Source of the DNA: Sulfurimicrobium sp964552675
Lineage (GTDB): Bacteria; Pseudomonadota; Gammaproteobacteria; Burkholderiales; Sulfuricellaceae
Assembly: GCA_964552675.1 (NCBI GenBank)
Contig: CAZKHJ010000011.1
Coordinates: 21,980-85,979, forward strand
Length of the DNA: 64,000 nt
Direction of reading: 5' to 3'
Positions within the stretch are counted from its first letter, which is position 1. Every line of letters begins with the position of its first letter. Under the pieces are notes generated by a model. It saw only the letters and a list, made by a program, of their open reading frames with translations. It was not told the origin of the DNA and ran no database searches. The position numbers and the translations under genes are program-made. Below, in pieces: positions 50,403 through 60,159 of the stretch.

Positions 50403-53400
50403 TCAGCCGCCCAACGCTTTCATGTTGCGGGGTTTCCCCAGATAGTAGCCTTGGGCGTAATCGACACCGATCTGGCGCAGCATTTTCAAAACTGCTTCGG
50501 TTTCCACCCGTTCGGCAATGATTTTCTTGCCCATGAAATGGCCAATTTCCGTGATGGATTTCACCACGGCAAAATCATAGGGGTTCTGATCCATTTTTTC
50601 GACAAATGCACCATCAATCTTGAGGTAATCAACCGGCAAATTTTTCAGATAGGCGTAAGAAGACTGGCCACTGCCAAAATCGTCGAGGGAGAAGGTGCAG
50701 CCCGTCTGCTTCTTCAACTCGCTGATGAATTCCGATGCGCCGGAAAGATGGGAAATCCCCACTGTTTCAGTGATCTCAAAACAGACTTTCTCCATTGGAA
50801 CCTTGAGTTTTTTAGCCAGGCCAATGACAAAGTCGGTCAACCCCTCCTCATTGAGGGAAGCGCCTGACAAATTGATGGCGAATCCGCCCAGTTCGGCCAG
50901 CTTGTCGGCACGATCAACCATCCAGCGGAAGGCGTGTTCGAGCACCCAGCGATCCACGCTGGCCATGCGCCGGAAGTGTTCGGCGGCCATGATGAAGTCG
51001 ACCGGGGACATCAGCTTGCCATTCTCGTCCGGCACGCCCAGCAGCACCTCGGAGTGGTGCACCGCCACGCTGCTGCCACTGATGCTGACAATCGGCTGGC
51101 AGCGCAATTCGAGGCGGTCATTGTCCAGCGCCTCATCAATCNNNNNNNNNNTTCAGGTGGCGCGTCAGGCTGGCTTCATCGGCGCGGTAGACCTGTACGT
51201 AATTGGTCCCCTTGCTGCGGGCGATGCGGCAACTCGCTTCGGCAGCCTGCAGCAGGGTTTCGATATTTTCGCTGTCGGGGTCGATCGCCACCAGGCCGGC
51301 ACTGAATGAAAGCGACAGGCTTTTATCGCCTGAAACAAAGCGGTAATCGCGAAAGGCCGTTGTCTGACGGGATGTGACTTGCAGTGCTTCATCAAGGCTG
51401 CAGTTCTCGAACAGCATGGCAAACTCGTCGCCCCCGATGCGGGCCAGCACCCCTTTCTCGCCCAGTTCCTGCTTGAGCAGACGGGATGCCTCGACCAGCG
51501 CGCGGTCGCCCCCCTCATAACCGAAGGTATTGTTGACCACATTGAACTGTTCCAGATCGAGATAGCACAGCATCGAGGCCATGCCGGAATCACGCACCCT
51601 GGCCAGGGTTTCCGACAGCCGTTTCTCGAACTCACGACGGTTGATAAGGCTGGTCAACTGGTCATGAGAGGTCTCATGCAGCAGCTGGAGATGCATTTTC
51701 TGCAGCATGCTGGACTGGGCACGGTCGACCAGCTGCTCATCGCCGTCTTCCAGCACCACGGCCTCGCCCTTGTGCAGGCATTGCGCCAGTTCGTTCTGGC
51801 TGAGGGTTTCCTCTCTTAATCCCTGGACATTGACGAAAACATATTTCTCCCGATTCTTGGCCACCCAGGCCAGGCGGATGCGCTTGTTCAGTTCGTTGCG
51901 CTGTAGCGTCAGCCAGCTGCCGATTTTCAGCCGGCGCGCCTGCTGTCTGAATTCCTGCGGCGTATCATCTTTTATGGCCGGCGCTTCTTCATCCGCCAGC
52001 GGGTGGAGCCCGGCCAATAACTTGTTCAGGGCGGTTTTTTTGGCGCTCGGCGGTTCACTCTTGCTGCGTTGTTCCTCGGCCTCGCAGAGTGCCCGGAGAT
52101 CGCGAACATTGCCTTCAAACGCCTTGTTCTGGACATGGACCAGCAAGCCCACTTCTTTCAGCATTTTTTGCAGTAGTTCAGGCGTGACTTCATCTGCATC
52201 GCCAATTTCTTCGAGCAGTCCGTCAACCTTTTTTCTGACCGCGTTTTCAACCCTGGATACATCGCCAAACAGTTCCAGTTCGGCAATCCGGTTGATCAGC
52301 TGGCGGGCAAGGTGCGACTTGTCATAAAACAGAGAGTCGTCGCGCAATGCCATTTTGATCAGGGGAATCGAAAGCTGGTTGAGCCAGGGCTTGACCGTGT
52401 CGGCCACCAGTTTGTCGGTCAGCACCGAATCAAAGAGATGGCCGCCAAACTCCAGAATATTGTTTTCACGACTCGGCACTTCCCTGGCCTCGGCGCTCGG
52501 CCCGGCATCTGCCAGGGCTGACTGGAGCTTGTGCATGAAATCCTGGTGAAAGCCTTCGGCCGGCGGTTTGCCGGACGCATCCGGCCTGATGCTGGAGAGT
52601 GCCAGCAGTACCTCTTCAGTCGTAAAGTGACGGGGGCTGGCAGCCTGCTCCGCAGGCGGCTCGATTCCCTCCGCCATGACCGGTTCGGCTGGAGAGGGTG
52701 ATACGCCAGCTGCAGTGGAAACATTCCGGATCTGCGTCTGTGAAGGAGTGCCAGAATGGGGCGGCAGGACCTGAAGGTGGTGCTGCAGGCTGCTCAGACC
52801 CTGGATCAGATGGTACCAATCCTGCGATGGCTGCAGCATGCTCCCCGCAATGGTAGGGCCGTGTTCCTTAGCTGGCACAACAGCTGGCGTCCCGCTGGAT
52901 GGAACAGGCGGCGCCGGAGCTGGCACCGGACTGTCCGATGCAGAAAACCCCGTGGCTTGAGCTATTTCCTGAGACGCCGATCTCTCCGCTTGCGGCGCCA
53001 CGGCGTCAGGAGCAGGTGCGCTGCTGGCCTGTGACGGCGGCTCCGCAACCTGGGCCGGCACTGCGGGCGCGGCAGGTGCGGTTGCTCGCGGTATGGTCGG
53101 AGAGCGCAGAACCGGCAGCACCCCACCGTCGATCAGGCAGCGATTGAGCCTCTCATACAGTTCGCCGCTTTGTTCGCACAATACTTTCTTGAAAACCTTG
53201 CAACCTTCCGCTGCAATCTTGCGGTCAAGCGCGAGAGTCGCCAGCGACTCCTGGAATGCCTGGCTGATGGCGCCGGGGCCATAAGGGTTGTTTTCCTTGT
53301 CAACATTCTGCTTGAAGAGCGCACTGAGGCGCCGCTCCAGCGCGTTGAGCTGTTCCTTGTGTTCGAGTTCCGCAGCACGAGCCATATCCGTAAAGGCCAG

Positions 53401-54153
53401 CCAGTCTTCAAACACATCCTCTTCGATCAGCGAAAGCTTCAGCTCCCCGGTTTCCCCTGATCCCTGTGCCTCCTTCGGGGCGGCTCTGCCTACCAGCGGA
53501 GTTTGTTTCAGGCGGTTTTGCATGCGCGCCAGAAATTCACCGGTGAAGGCCACCCCATCCTTGTTCAAGGTATTCAAGGCCGCGTAATAGGCGTTTTTCT
53601 CGGCAATGTTGCGAACTTCTCCAGCAAGGTTGAAAAATTGTTCGACCGCCTGCTCCACAAAAGATTTTGCCATCGGTTCAAGTTGATTCTCGACCACTTG
53701 GCTGCAAGCGCCAATGAGGGATGCAGTGCCTGAATCGACAGCGTTGCTGTTTTCCAGTCTTTGTTCCTCATGTGGTTCAACGGGGAAATTCTTCGCATAT
53801 TCGTGGAGGATATGCAGCGCTTCAAAGCTGGGATTGATAAAGGCGATACCGGCGCCGGCATGATCCGCGCGGGCAACACGCCCAAGAAAGAGCAGGGAGC
53901 GCGGGCCGTCAGCCGTGGGGACAGTGCAGCGAATTTCGATACTGTCGCCGCGAAGCGGGACAGGATGAGACTGATCCTGAGAGGCGAAGGAAAGATAGAC
54001 ACCTCCCGGGCAAAAATCCAGGATCTCGACCGCACGGCCCGGCTGCCCTGAAATTGCACATTCCCCTGTCAGGGAAATGGCATTGCGCGTAAAAGCGCGT
54101 TTTTCCCGTCCCGGGGATGCAAGCTGCCTGTCATCCTGTATGTTGCCGACCAT
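50403..54153 (-). CDS. PilZ-DUF1631-GGDEF-EAL c-di-GMP signalling protein, interrupted by an assembly gap
   Basis: One gene read through the N run. Order: PilZ-like domain (about 15-120, EKRAFTRNAISLTGECAI...GGVYLSF), DUF1631 (about 145-800, including SLIGACSQVVENQLEPM and LFYDKSHLARQLINRIAELELFG), and GGDEF with an intact active site (ARIGGDEFAML). An EAL domain then lies beyond the gap, with HSEVLLGV, INLSG, EITET, LDDFGSG, LKIDG, AERVE and AQGYYLG. The EAL signature itself is EVL, but the Glu is kept and the other metal and catalytic positions look present. It should therefore bind, make and perhaps degrade c-di-GMP. The frames on the two sides do not match with exactly 10 bases between them, so the gap length is a placeholder. 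Confidence 0.88.
51142..51151. other. Assembly gap (10 N)
   Basis: Ten undetermined bases lie between the GGDEF and EAL domains. With 10 bases the total length of the gene is not a multiple of three, so the real insert must differ in length. The missing residues lie in the short GGDEF-EAL linker (after SLTRHL, before IDEALDNDRLELRCQPIV). Confidence 0.97.
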
Positions 54154-54262
54154 CCAGTATCTATCCTATGTTTTCAATAGCTGCGCTACCCAGCGTGGAT
54201 CGTGCAGCCTGTTATGGCAACCAGGTGAAAGCTGTATGATAACCAAGGATTGCGCAGCGAAG

Positions 54263-54379
54263 CTATACGCTGCGCTGGTTGATGACGCCAAAATGCAGCG
54301 GTTTTGCCTCCTCACAGCACGCAGAGGAAACATGAACAGCCAGAAGAACAACACCGAGATAGCGAAGAAATCTTTTCAT
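54263..54379 (-). pseudogene. 38-codon PhnD-like N-terminal remnant
   Basis: From ATG 54379 the minus strand reads a signal peptide (MKRFLRYLGVVLLAVHVSSACC) followed by EEAKPLHFGVINQRSV and then TAG. The LHFGVINQRSV stretch is the opening of phosphate/phosphonate ABC-transporter binding proteins of the PhnD type, normally about 280 aa. Nothing of the rest is visible before the next gene at 54153, so it is a truncated copy. PhnD-like sensors sometimes precede GGDEF genes, which fits its place directly upstream of the PilZ-DUF1631-GGDEF-EAL gene. The remaining 240 bp to queF hold no gene that I can see. Confidence 0.5.
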
Positions 54380-54619
54380 GGCGGGCTCCCCATGCCAAAC
54401 CGGTTGACCTCTCGTGGCCACCCCAGGCAGGAATGGCCCCGCCAGGATGGCTCCACAGCTGTCAGCACATGATCATATGATAATGGTAACACCAGCCTTG
54501 GCGGCAAGCATGACTTTTGCATTTTCCCGGAAGCAATCCGGAAGCACGCCAGAGCTCACCTCCGGAAGCCGGCAAAGCGTTATAATGATGCCATTTGAGC
54601 ACCCGGATACCCCAGAAAC

Positions 54620-55039
54620 ATGGCCAGCCAACCCAGCAAGGAACTCGAAACCTTCGACAACCCCCATCCGGAGCGGGATTACCACATCCACATGGAAATT
54701 CCGGAATTTACCTGTCTCTGCCCCAAGACGGGCCAGCCTGATTTCGCCACCCTGATCCTGGATTACATCCCCGACCAGAAATGCGTCGAACTGAAGAGCC
54801 TCAAACTGTACATGTGGTCCTACCGCAACGAGGGCGCCTTTCACGAAGCAGTCACCAACCGCATCCTGAACGATCTCGCCGCTGCAACCCAACCGCGCTT
54901 CATGCGCCTGACGGCCAAGTTCTATGTGCGCGGGGGGATTTTCACCAATGTCGTGGCCGAACACCGCAAAGCGGGGTGGCTGCCTGCGCCGCGCGTGGAC
55001 CTGACCACGTTCGAGGGGAATTCCAACACCCGTGGCTGA
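54620..55039 (+). CDS. queF: NADPH-dependent 7-cyano-7-deazaguanine reductase
   Basis: 139 aa, the short unimodular form. Catalytic Cys and Asp are in CLCPKTGQPDF, and the QueF motif is VELKSLKLYMWSYRNEG. It reduces preQ0 to preQ1 in queuosine synthesis. A TATAAT at 54581-54586 precedes it. The next gene starts at a GTG 8 nt before its stop. Confidence 0.96.
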   Translation: MASQPSKELETFDNPHPERDYHIHMEIPEFTCLCPKTGQPDFATLILDYIPDQKCVELKSLKLYMWSYRNEGAFHEAVTNRILNDLAAATQPRFMRLTAKFYVRGGIFTNVVAEHRKAGWLPAPRVDLTTFEGNSNTRG

Positions 55040-56309
55040 TGCCTTTCTCGGCATCGACTTCGGTACCAGTGGTGCCCGCGCCATTGTCATCGACGGCGCC
55101 GGAGAAATTCTTGCCCGGCACCATCTTGAATTCCAGGACGCACCCTCTGCGCCACTGTGGCGCACTACGCTGTTCGAACTGATCGGACGCATCCCCTTTC
55201 CCCTGCGCACCATGCTGCGTGCCATCGCCATCAACGGCACTTCCGCCACAGTGCTGCTCTGCGATGCCACAGGCGAAGCGCTGGGTGCGCCGCTGCTGTA
55301 CCACGACACCCGAGCCAGCACAGAGGCTGCCGCGCTGCAGCAAATCGCGCCGGTTGATCATATCGCTGCCACCCCGGCTTCCGGGCTGGCAAAACTGATG
55401 TGGCTGAGCCGCCAGACAGAATTTTCCGGTGCAACGTATTTTCTGCATCAGGCCGACTGGCTGGCATTCCTGCTGCATGGGCAATTGGGCATCAGCGACT
55501 ATCACAATGCCCTGAAATCCGGCTGCGATCCGGAAGTGCTGGATTATCCTCGCTGGATCAAGGCCCTGCCGGTTGCCTCAGTGCTGCCGCGCATCGTGGA
55601 GCCCGGCACGGCCATCGGCCCGGTCAGCAGCCGCATCGCGCACCATTTCGCCCTGCCGCGTGACTGCGTGGTGCGTGCCGGCACGACCGACAGCATTGCC
55701 GCCTTTCTCGCCGCTGGCGCGACCCAGCCTGGTGAAGCCGTCACCTCGCTGGGTTCCACCCTGGTGCTCAAGCTGCTGTCGGAAAAGAAAGTGGAAAGCG
55801 TGCAATACGGCATCTACAGCCATCGCTGCGGCAATCTGTGGCTGACCGGCGGCGCATCCAACAGCGGCGGTGCCGTGCTGCGGCACTATTTCAGCGGCCA
55901 GGAATTGCAAGAACTGAGCCAGCGCATCGATCCAGATCGGCCCAGCGGACTGGATTATTACCCCCTGCTCCAGGCCGGCGAGCGCTTCCCCGTCAATGAT
56001 CCCGCGCTTGCCCCGCGCCTCGCGCCCAGGCCGGCAGACGACGCGCATTTCCTGTATGGCTTGCTGGAAGGCATTGCCCGCATCGAGGCGCAGGGCTACC
56101 GCTTGCTGCAACAGCTGGGCGCCACACCGCTGACAGCCGTATTCAGCGCTGGCGGCGGCGCCCATAATCCTATCCTCGGCGCCATCCGCGCCCGCCTGCT
56201 GGGGCTGCCGGTACAAACAGCGTCCCATGCCGAGGCAGCCTATGGCAGCGCCCTTCTCGCCAGGGATGGCAGGCAATTGCTATACTCCGGGCATGACAAA
56301 TCAATCTGA
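55032..56309 (+). CDS. FGGY-family carbohydrate kinase
   Basis: 425 aa starting at GTG inside queF. The N-terminal ASKHA phosphate loop FLGIDFGTSGARAIVID, a catalytic-Asp candidate in LLYHDTRAST, and the adenosine loop FSAGGGAHNPILGAIRARLLGLPV mark a sugar kinase. It is about 60-70 residues shorter than xylulose or glycerol kinases. The substrate cannot be read from sequence; ribulose or xylulose type is plausible. The overlap with queF probably reflects shared transcription, not shared pathway. Confidence 0.85.
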   Translation: MADAFLGIDFGTSGARAIVIDGAGEILARHHLEFQDAPSAPLWRTTLFELIGRIPFPLRTMLRAIAINGTSATVLLCDATGEALGAPLLYHDTRASTEAAALQQIAPVDHIAATPASGLAKLMWLSRQTEFSGATYFLHQADWLAFLLHGQLGISDYHNALKSGCDPEVLDYPRWIKALPVASVLPRIVEPGTAIGPVSSRIAHHFALPRDCVVRAGTTDSIAAFLAAGATQPGEAVTSLGSTLVLKLLSEKKVESVQYGIYSHRCGNLWLTGGASNSGGAVLRHYFSGQELQELSQRIDPDRPSGLDYYPLLQAGERFPVNDPALAPRLAPRPADDAHFLYGLLEGIARIEAQGYRLLQQLGATPLTAVFSAGGGAHNPILGAIRARLLGLPVQTASHAEAAYGSALLARDGRQLLYSGHDKSI

Positions 56310-56859
56310 GCCGCAGGGCGTTTTTCATGCCGCCGACCTGCCCTTGAGCTGGACGCCACTGGGCCAGACCCAGCCAGCCCAGATGGAACAGTGGCAGCAG
56401 CAGGACATTGCCCTGCTGCGCGCCCTGTCGGTTATCGAGATGCCGGTTTCCGAACTGGACAGGGATACCGCTTCCGCCGCCGGCAAGGCGATGGAACGGC
56501 TGGAAGCCAAGCTGGATTTAACGCTCAGCCTGATGATGCAGCTGGCCCGCGAACAGATCGGGCTGCCGCCCTGCTGCGCCGCCATCCTGCGCGCCGGTTC
56601 GGTGGAATGGATTGACCAAAGCGCACCCGAACCCGGCCAAATGTTGCTCATCTCCCTGCATATCAGCCCGAAGCTGCCCCAGCCCCTGACCCTCCCGGCC
56701 AGCGTGACGGCCACGGAAGTGCGGGAGCAAGGAATCCGGGTAACAGCGGATTTCATCCATCTGAATGAAGAACTGGCGGAATGGCTGGAGCGCACCCTGT
56801 TCCGTTTTCACCGCCGCCGCATCCAGCAAGCCCACACCCGCCAGCGTAGCGAGGCCTGA
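56293..56859 (+). CDS. PilZ-domain protein (c-di-GMP effector type)
   Basis: 188 aa from ATG 56293; the frame opens earlier at 56227 inside the kinase gene. A helical N-terminal part (about 25-85) precedes a PilZ-like beta barrel (about 90-175, CCAAILRAGSVEWIDQSAPEPGQMLLISLHISPKLPQPLTLPASVTA). The canonical RxxxR and D/NxSxxG c-di-GMP motifs are not obvious, so binding is uncertain. It overlaps the kinase by 17 nt and is followed after 2 nt by the PAS-GGDEF gene, its likely functional partner. Confidence 0.7.
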   Translation: MTNQSEPQGVFHAADLPLSWTPLGQTQPAQMEQWQQQDIALLRALSVIEMPVSELDRDTASAAGKAMERLEAKLDLTLSLMMQLAREQIGLPPCCAAILRAGSVEWIDQSAPEPGQMLLISLHISPKLPQPLTLPASVTATEVREQGIRVTADFIHLNEELAEWLERTLFRFHRRRIQQAHTRQRSEA

Positions 56860-56861
56860 GC

Positions 56862-58733
56862 ATGTTGCCCAAGCCGCGCGCTCTCCCCCGCAAATCCACG
56901 GACAAACCAACAGACGACTATCTCCAGAGCAGGTTCGAGGATTTGCGCGGCTTCACCCTGGCATGCGGCTTCGCCACGGTATTCCTGCCATGGGCATTGT
57001 GGGCGTGGGACTGGAGCCTTGCCCCGGCCAGCGCGCCCGATACGCTGGGCCTGCATCTCCTGATGGGCGCCCTGTTGGCCATTTACCCTGCCGCCATGCT
57101 TGCCGGCCTGCCCCGGCGTTTCCTGCCCTGGCTGTTCTATGGGCTGCTGCTGCTAACCCAGGGCATGTTCCTCCACAGCCTGAGCCGTCTGCCGGGTGGC
57201 CTTGCCCAGGGTGGCGCAGGCGTGCTGTTCTGGTTTCTCGTACCCCCCTTCACCGCCTTCATTTTCCGCTGGCGCATCAATCTGGCCGGCAACCTGCTGC
57301 TGCTCCTTGGGCCCAACCTGCTGGTGAGCTTTTCCGGCAGCCTGGGCCATTTCGATTTGATGCGCTTCAATCTGCTGGCTGTGCCGGCCGCCGGAATGGC
57401 GCTCCTCATCAGCCAGCTTGTGGACGTGCAGCTGCGCCGGATTCACGACCTGGGCAAACAGCTGGCCTGGCGTGATGCAGCGATCCGCTCATCAAGCGAA
57501 GTGCTGCATGTCACCGATCGCGACGGCTGGATCGAATACGTCAACCCGGCCTTCAGCGCGAGTACCGGTTACGCTCCCGAGGAGGCTATCGGCAAGAAAC
57601 CCTCCCTGCTCAAAAGCGGTTTCCAGGATGAAGGTTTTTACGCGAATTTGTGGGCAACCGTCCTCAGGGGCGAGACATGGCGCGGCGAAGTTGTCAATCG
57701 CGGCAAGGATGGCAACGCCATTACCCTGCAGATGATCATCACCCCCGTGCCGGGCCATGACGGGCAGCCGGAAAGATTCGTTGCCGTTTCGCGCGATATT
57801 ACTGCCCGCCGGCCGCTGGAAGAGGAAGATGCTCTCGGCAGCGCCAACCCGGAAGAAATTTTCAATAACGCCGGCGTCGGTATCGCACTGCTTGACCTGT
57901 GGGGGCACTTCATCAAGGTGAACGAGGTCTGGCTGGACATGCTCGACTACCCGAGCGAAAAAGTCGCCACGCTCAGCCTCGGCGACATCTTCCACGACGA
58001 TGACGTGGCCGAGACCAGGCAGCTCTTCACCGAACTGGCCCGTGGAGGAGAACTCCCCCAGCCGATCGACAAGCGCATTGTTCGCAATGGCGGACAGGTT
58101 TTCTGGGGCCATCTTTCCTTCACCCTCGTGCCGGACGAAAACGGCTATATCCGCAACGTCATTGCCATCGTGCAGGACATCAATGACCGCAAGGAACTGG
58201 AGCGGAAACTGGAAGCCATGGCGCACTACGACGCCCTCACCGGCCTGCCCAACCGCGCCCTGTTCTTCGATCGCCTCGGCCAGGCCATCACCCAGAGCAA
58301 GCGCAGCCAGGGGCAGTTCGCGCTGATGTTTGTCGATCTCGACGGTTTCAAGGCAGTCAACGACACCTTCGGCCACGATACCGGCGATGCCCTGCTCAAG
58401 GCCGTATCCGAGCACCTGCTCGAATGCGTGCGCGAATCGGACACCGTGGCACGCATGGGCGGCGACGAATTCACCCTGATCCTGCGCGGCATCCACGGCC
58501 CCGAAGACGCCGCCGCAGTGGCGGAGAAAATTCTCGCCACGCTCACCCCGCCCTATCACCTGCTTGGCCATGAATGCCGCATCGGCGCCTCGCTCGGCAT
58601 CGTGCTTTACCCCCAGCATGGCGTGAGCGCCGAAGCGTTGCTGAGCCAGGCCGACAACGCCATGTATGCCGTCAAGAAAGCGGGAAAGAACAACTACCGC
58701 TTCGCCGAGGGCTATCCCGCAATGCCACACTGA
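56862..58733 (+). CDS. Membrane PAS-PAS-GGDEF diguanylate cyclase
   Basis: 623 aa: about six hydrophobic helices (40-190, a MASE-like sensor), PAS1 (about 205-315, WIEYVNPAFSASTGYAPEEAIGKKPSLLKSG), PAS2 (about 330-445) and GGDEF (about 455-615) with ARMGGDEFTLIL. The inhibitory-site RxxD is not clear. It makes c-di-GMP from two GTP. It starts 2 nt after the PilZ gene, forming an enzyme-effector pair, and converges with the HDOD gene. Confidence 0.93.
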   Translation: MLPKPRALPRKSTDKPTDDYLQSRFEDLRGFTLACGFATVFLPWALWAWDWSLAPASAPDTLGLHLLMGALLAIYPAAMLAGLPRRFLPWLFYGLLLLTQGMFLHSLSRLPGGLAQGGAGVLFWFLVPPFTAFIFRWRINLAGNLLLLLGPNLLVSFSGSLGHFDLMRFNLLAVPAAGMALLISQLVDVQLRRIHDLGKQLAWRDAAIRSSSEVLHVTDRDGWIEYVNPAFSASTGYAPEEAIGKKPSLLKSGFQDEGFYANLWATVLRGETWRGEVVNRGKDGNAITLQMIITPVPGHDGQPERFVAVSRDITARRPLEEEDALGSANPEEIFNNAGVGIALLDLWGHFIKVNEVWLDMLDYPSEKVATLSLGDIFHDDDVAETRQLFTELARGGELPQPIDKRIVRNGGQVFWGHLSFTLVPDENGYIRNVIAIVQDINDRKELERKLEAMAHYDALTGLPNRALFFDRLGQAITQSKRSQGQFALMFVDLDGFKAVNDTFGHDTGDALLKAVSEHLLECVRESDTVARMGGDEFTLILRGIHGPEDAAAVAEKILATLTPPYHLLGHECRIGASLGIVLYPQHGVSAEALLSQADNAMYAVKKAGKNNYRFAEGYPAMPH

Positions 58734-58762
58734 TGTGGCAAAAAGCGGAGCTGGCTTTCCCG

Positions 58763-60118
58763 TCAGCCGTTTTCTCCCAGCGCCTCCTGCGCCCAGGCAA
58801 AAGCAGCCTGGCGGGTAGGTTCAAGTGTAGCGAGCGCGATACCCAGGTCTGTCGCCAGATTTGCCGCCTGGGCCGTGCGGCCCTTTTCCACGGCAAGGGC
58901 AAGCATCAGGAATTTCCCGTGCGGCCCGCCGCTGCGCAACAGCACCTCCAGCACCGCTTCGGACAAGTGCATCTTTTCCAGCACCTTCTGCATTGGCATG
59001 GCAAGGAGCACATCGAATAGCGACAGCATACCGACAAGGAACAGCTCATCACGTTCTTTTTTTGTCAGGCCTGGCGCTGCCACGGTTTCAAGGAAACGGG
59101 CGCGCATGAGCGCGATTTCCAGCAGGGCTTCGTCCCTTTCCCGTGTCGAGCCGATGCGGAACATGGAAATGGTCAGCCAGCGATACAGCTGTTCCCGGCC
59201 CAGAACCAGGATGGCATGATCCAGCGAATCAACGGGCGCATTCAGCCCGGAGGCGGCGGAGTTGGCGACTCTGAGCAGCTGGAAGGCGATTCCCGGATCC
59301 TTCTTGGCAACTTCCCCCAATTCGGACAAATCCGCTTCACTGCGCAGCAGGTTGAGCATTTCAATGGCCGCCAGGCGGCTCTGGTCGATTTTCTTTTCCT
59401 TCTCCGTTTCATCGGGAGTCGCAAGGAATTCGCCCAGAAAATACTCGAACCCGCTCGCCGCGCACATGCGCTGTTCGGCCCAGGACTGAACGCCTTCCAC
59501 CCCCAGTGCCACTTTGGGCGCCAGGGAACGCAGCCGCTGGGCCAGTTTCTGGAATTGCTGCAGCGAAAAATCGGTAATACCCAGAAGAACGATGTCGGTT
59601 TCCGCCAGCAGCGGGAGTTCTTCATCCGACAGGGTCATGCCGCGCAATGCCGTTTTGCAGCCCGCACCATGAATGGCGCTCAGACGCCCCAGCAGCCCCT
59701 CCGCCGATAATGCGCTGCCACGCATATCCAGCAGGAAAACGGTATTCTCGGCCTGCAAGGGCTTGTGGCGGCCGAAGACGAGCCCATCCGGGCTGATTGG
59801 GACAAGCGCGAGCCTGCGCTGGGCAAAGGTCTGGATTCCCGCCGTTTGCAGCGCCTCAAAAAACTGCGCTTCGGAAGAAAAAGCCTGCTCATCCAGAGGT
59901 TTCAGCGAAAAGCGATAGCCGCAAAGCCGGCCCCTGGCGTCCATGATTTCCTCGCGCAGCAGCATGGCATCCGCTTCCGCGCGGCCCAAGGTGTTTTGCT
60001 CTGGCGGAGCAGGAATCGTCGCTGAAGGCGCTGCCTTTATCTCGCTTTCGCCCCTGGAAGACGAAACATCCGCATCCTTTCCCTTGAGCAGGGAGCTGAA
60101 AAAAGAGCCGAATCCCAT
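58763..60118 (-). CDS. EAL/HDOD signalling protein (degenerate EAL)
   Basis: 451 aa. Residues about 50-235 resemble an EAL domain, but the first signature reads EIMDARGRLCGYRFSLKP with no EAL triplet and later metal sites are lost, so it is probably inactive. Residues about 245-440 form an HDOD domain (DLSELGEVAKKDPGIAFQLLRVANSAASGL). Such YuxH-type proteins act as non-catalytic signalling adaptors in c-di-GMP circuits and type IV pilus or twitching control. Normal length. Confidence 0.88.
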   Translation of the reverse strand: MGFGSFFSSLLKGKDADVSSSRGESEIKAAPSATIPAPPEQNTLGRAEADAMLLREEIMDARGRLCGYRFSLKPLDEQAFSSEAQFFEALQTAGIQTFAQRRLALVPISPDGLVFGRHKPLQAENTVFLLDMRGSALSAEGLLGRLSAIHGAGCKTALRGMTLSDEELPLLAETDIVLLGITDFSLQQFQKLAQRLRSLAPKVALGVEGVQSWAEQRMCAASGFEYFLGEFLATPDETEKEKKIDQSRLAAIEMLNLLRSEADLSELGEVAKKDPGIAFQLLRVANSAASGLNAPVDSLDHAILVLGREQLYRWLTISMFRIGSTRERDEALLEIALMRARFLETVAAPGLTKKERDELFLVGMLSLFDVLLAMPMQKVLEKMHLSEAVLEVLLRSGGPHGKFLMLALAVEKGRTAQAANLATDLGIALATLEPTRQAAFAWAQEALGENG

Positions 60119-60159
60119 TTTGACGCCTCAAATTAAGTCCTGCATTCTTTATGCGATGC

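Noticed and set aside
50403..51107. Separate stand-alone EAL protein
   Set aside because: The frame continues across the N gap into the GGDEF half, and the EAL domain start is incomplete without it.
54166..54354. 62-aa minus-strand frame before the PilZ-DUF1631 gene
   Set aside because: It reads the PhnD-like remnant in a different frame and has no family resemblance.
57492..58730. 412-aa frame antisense to the PAS-GGDEF gene
   Set aside because: Composition of a shadow frame; the sense strand encodes intact PAS and GGDEF domains.
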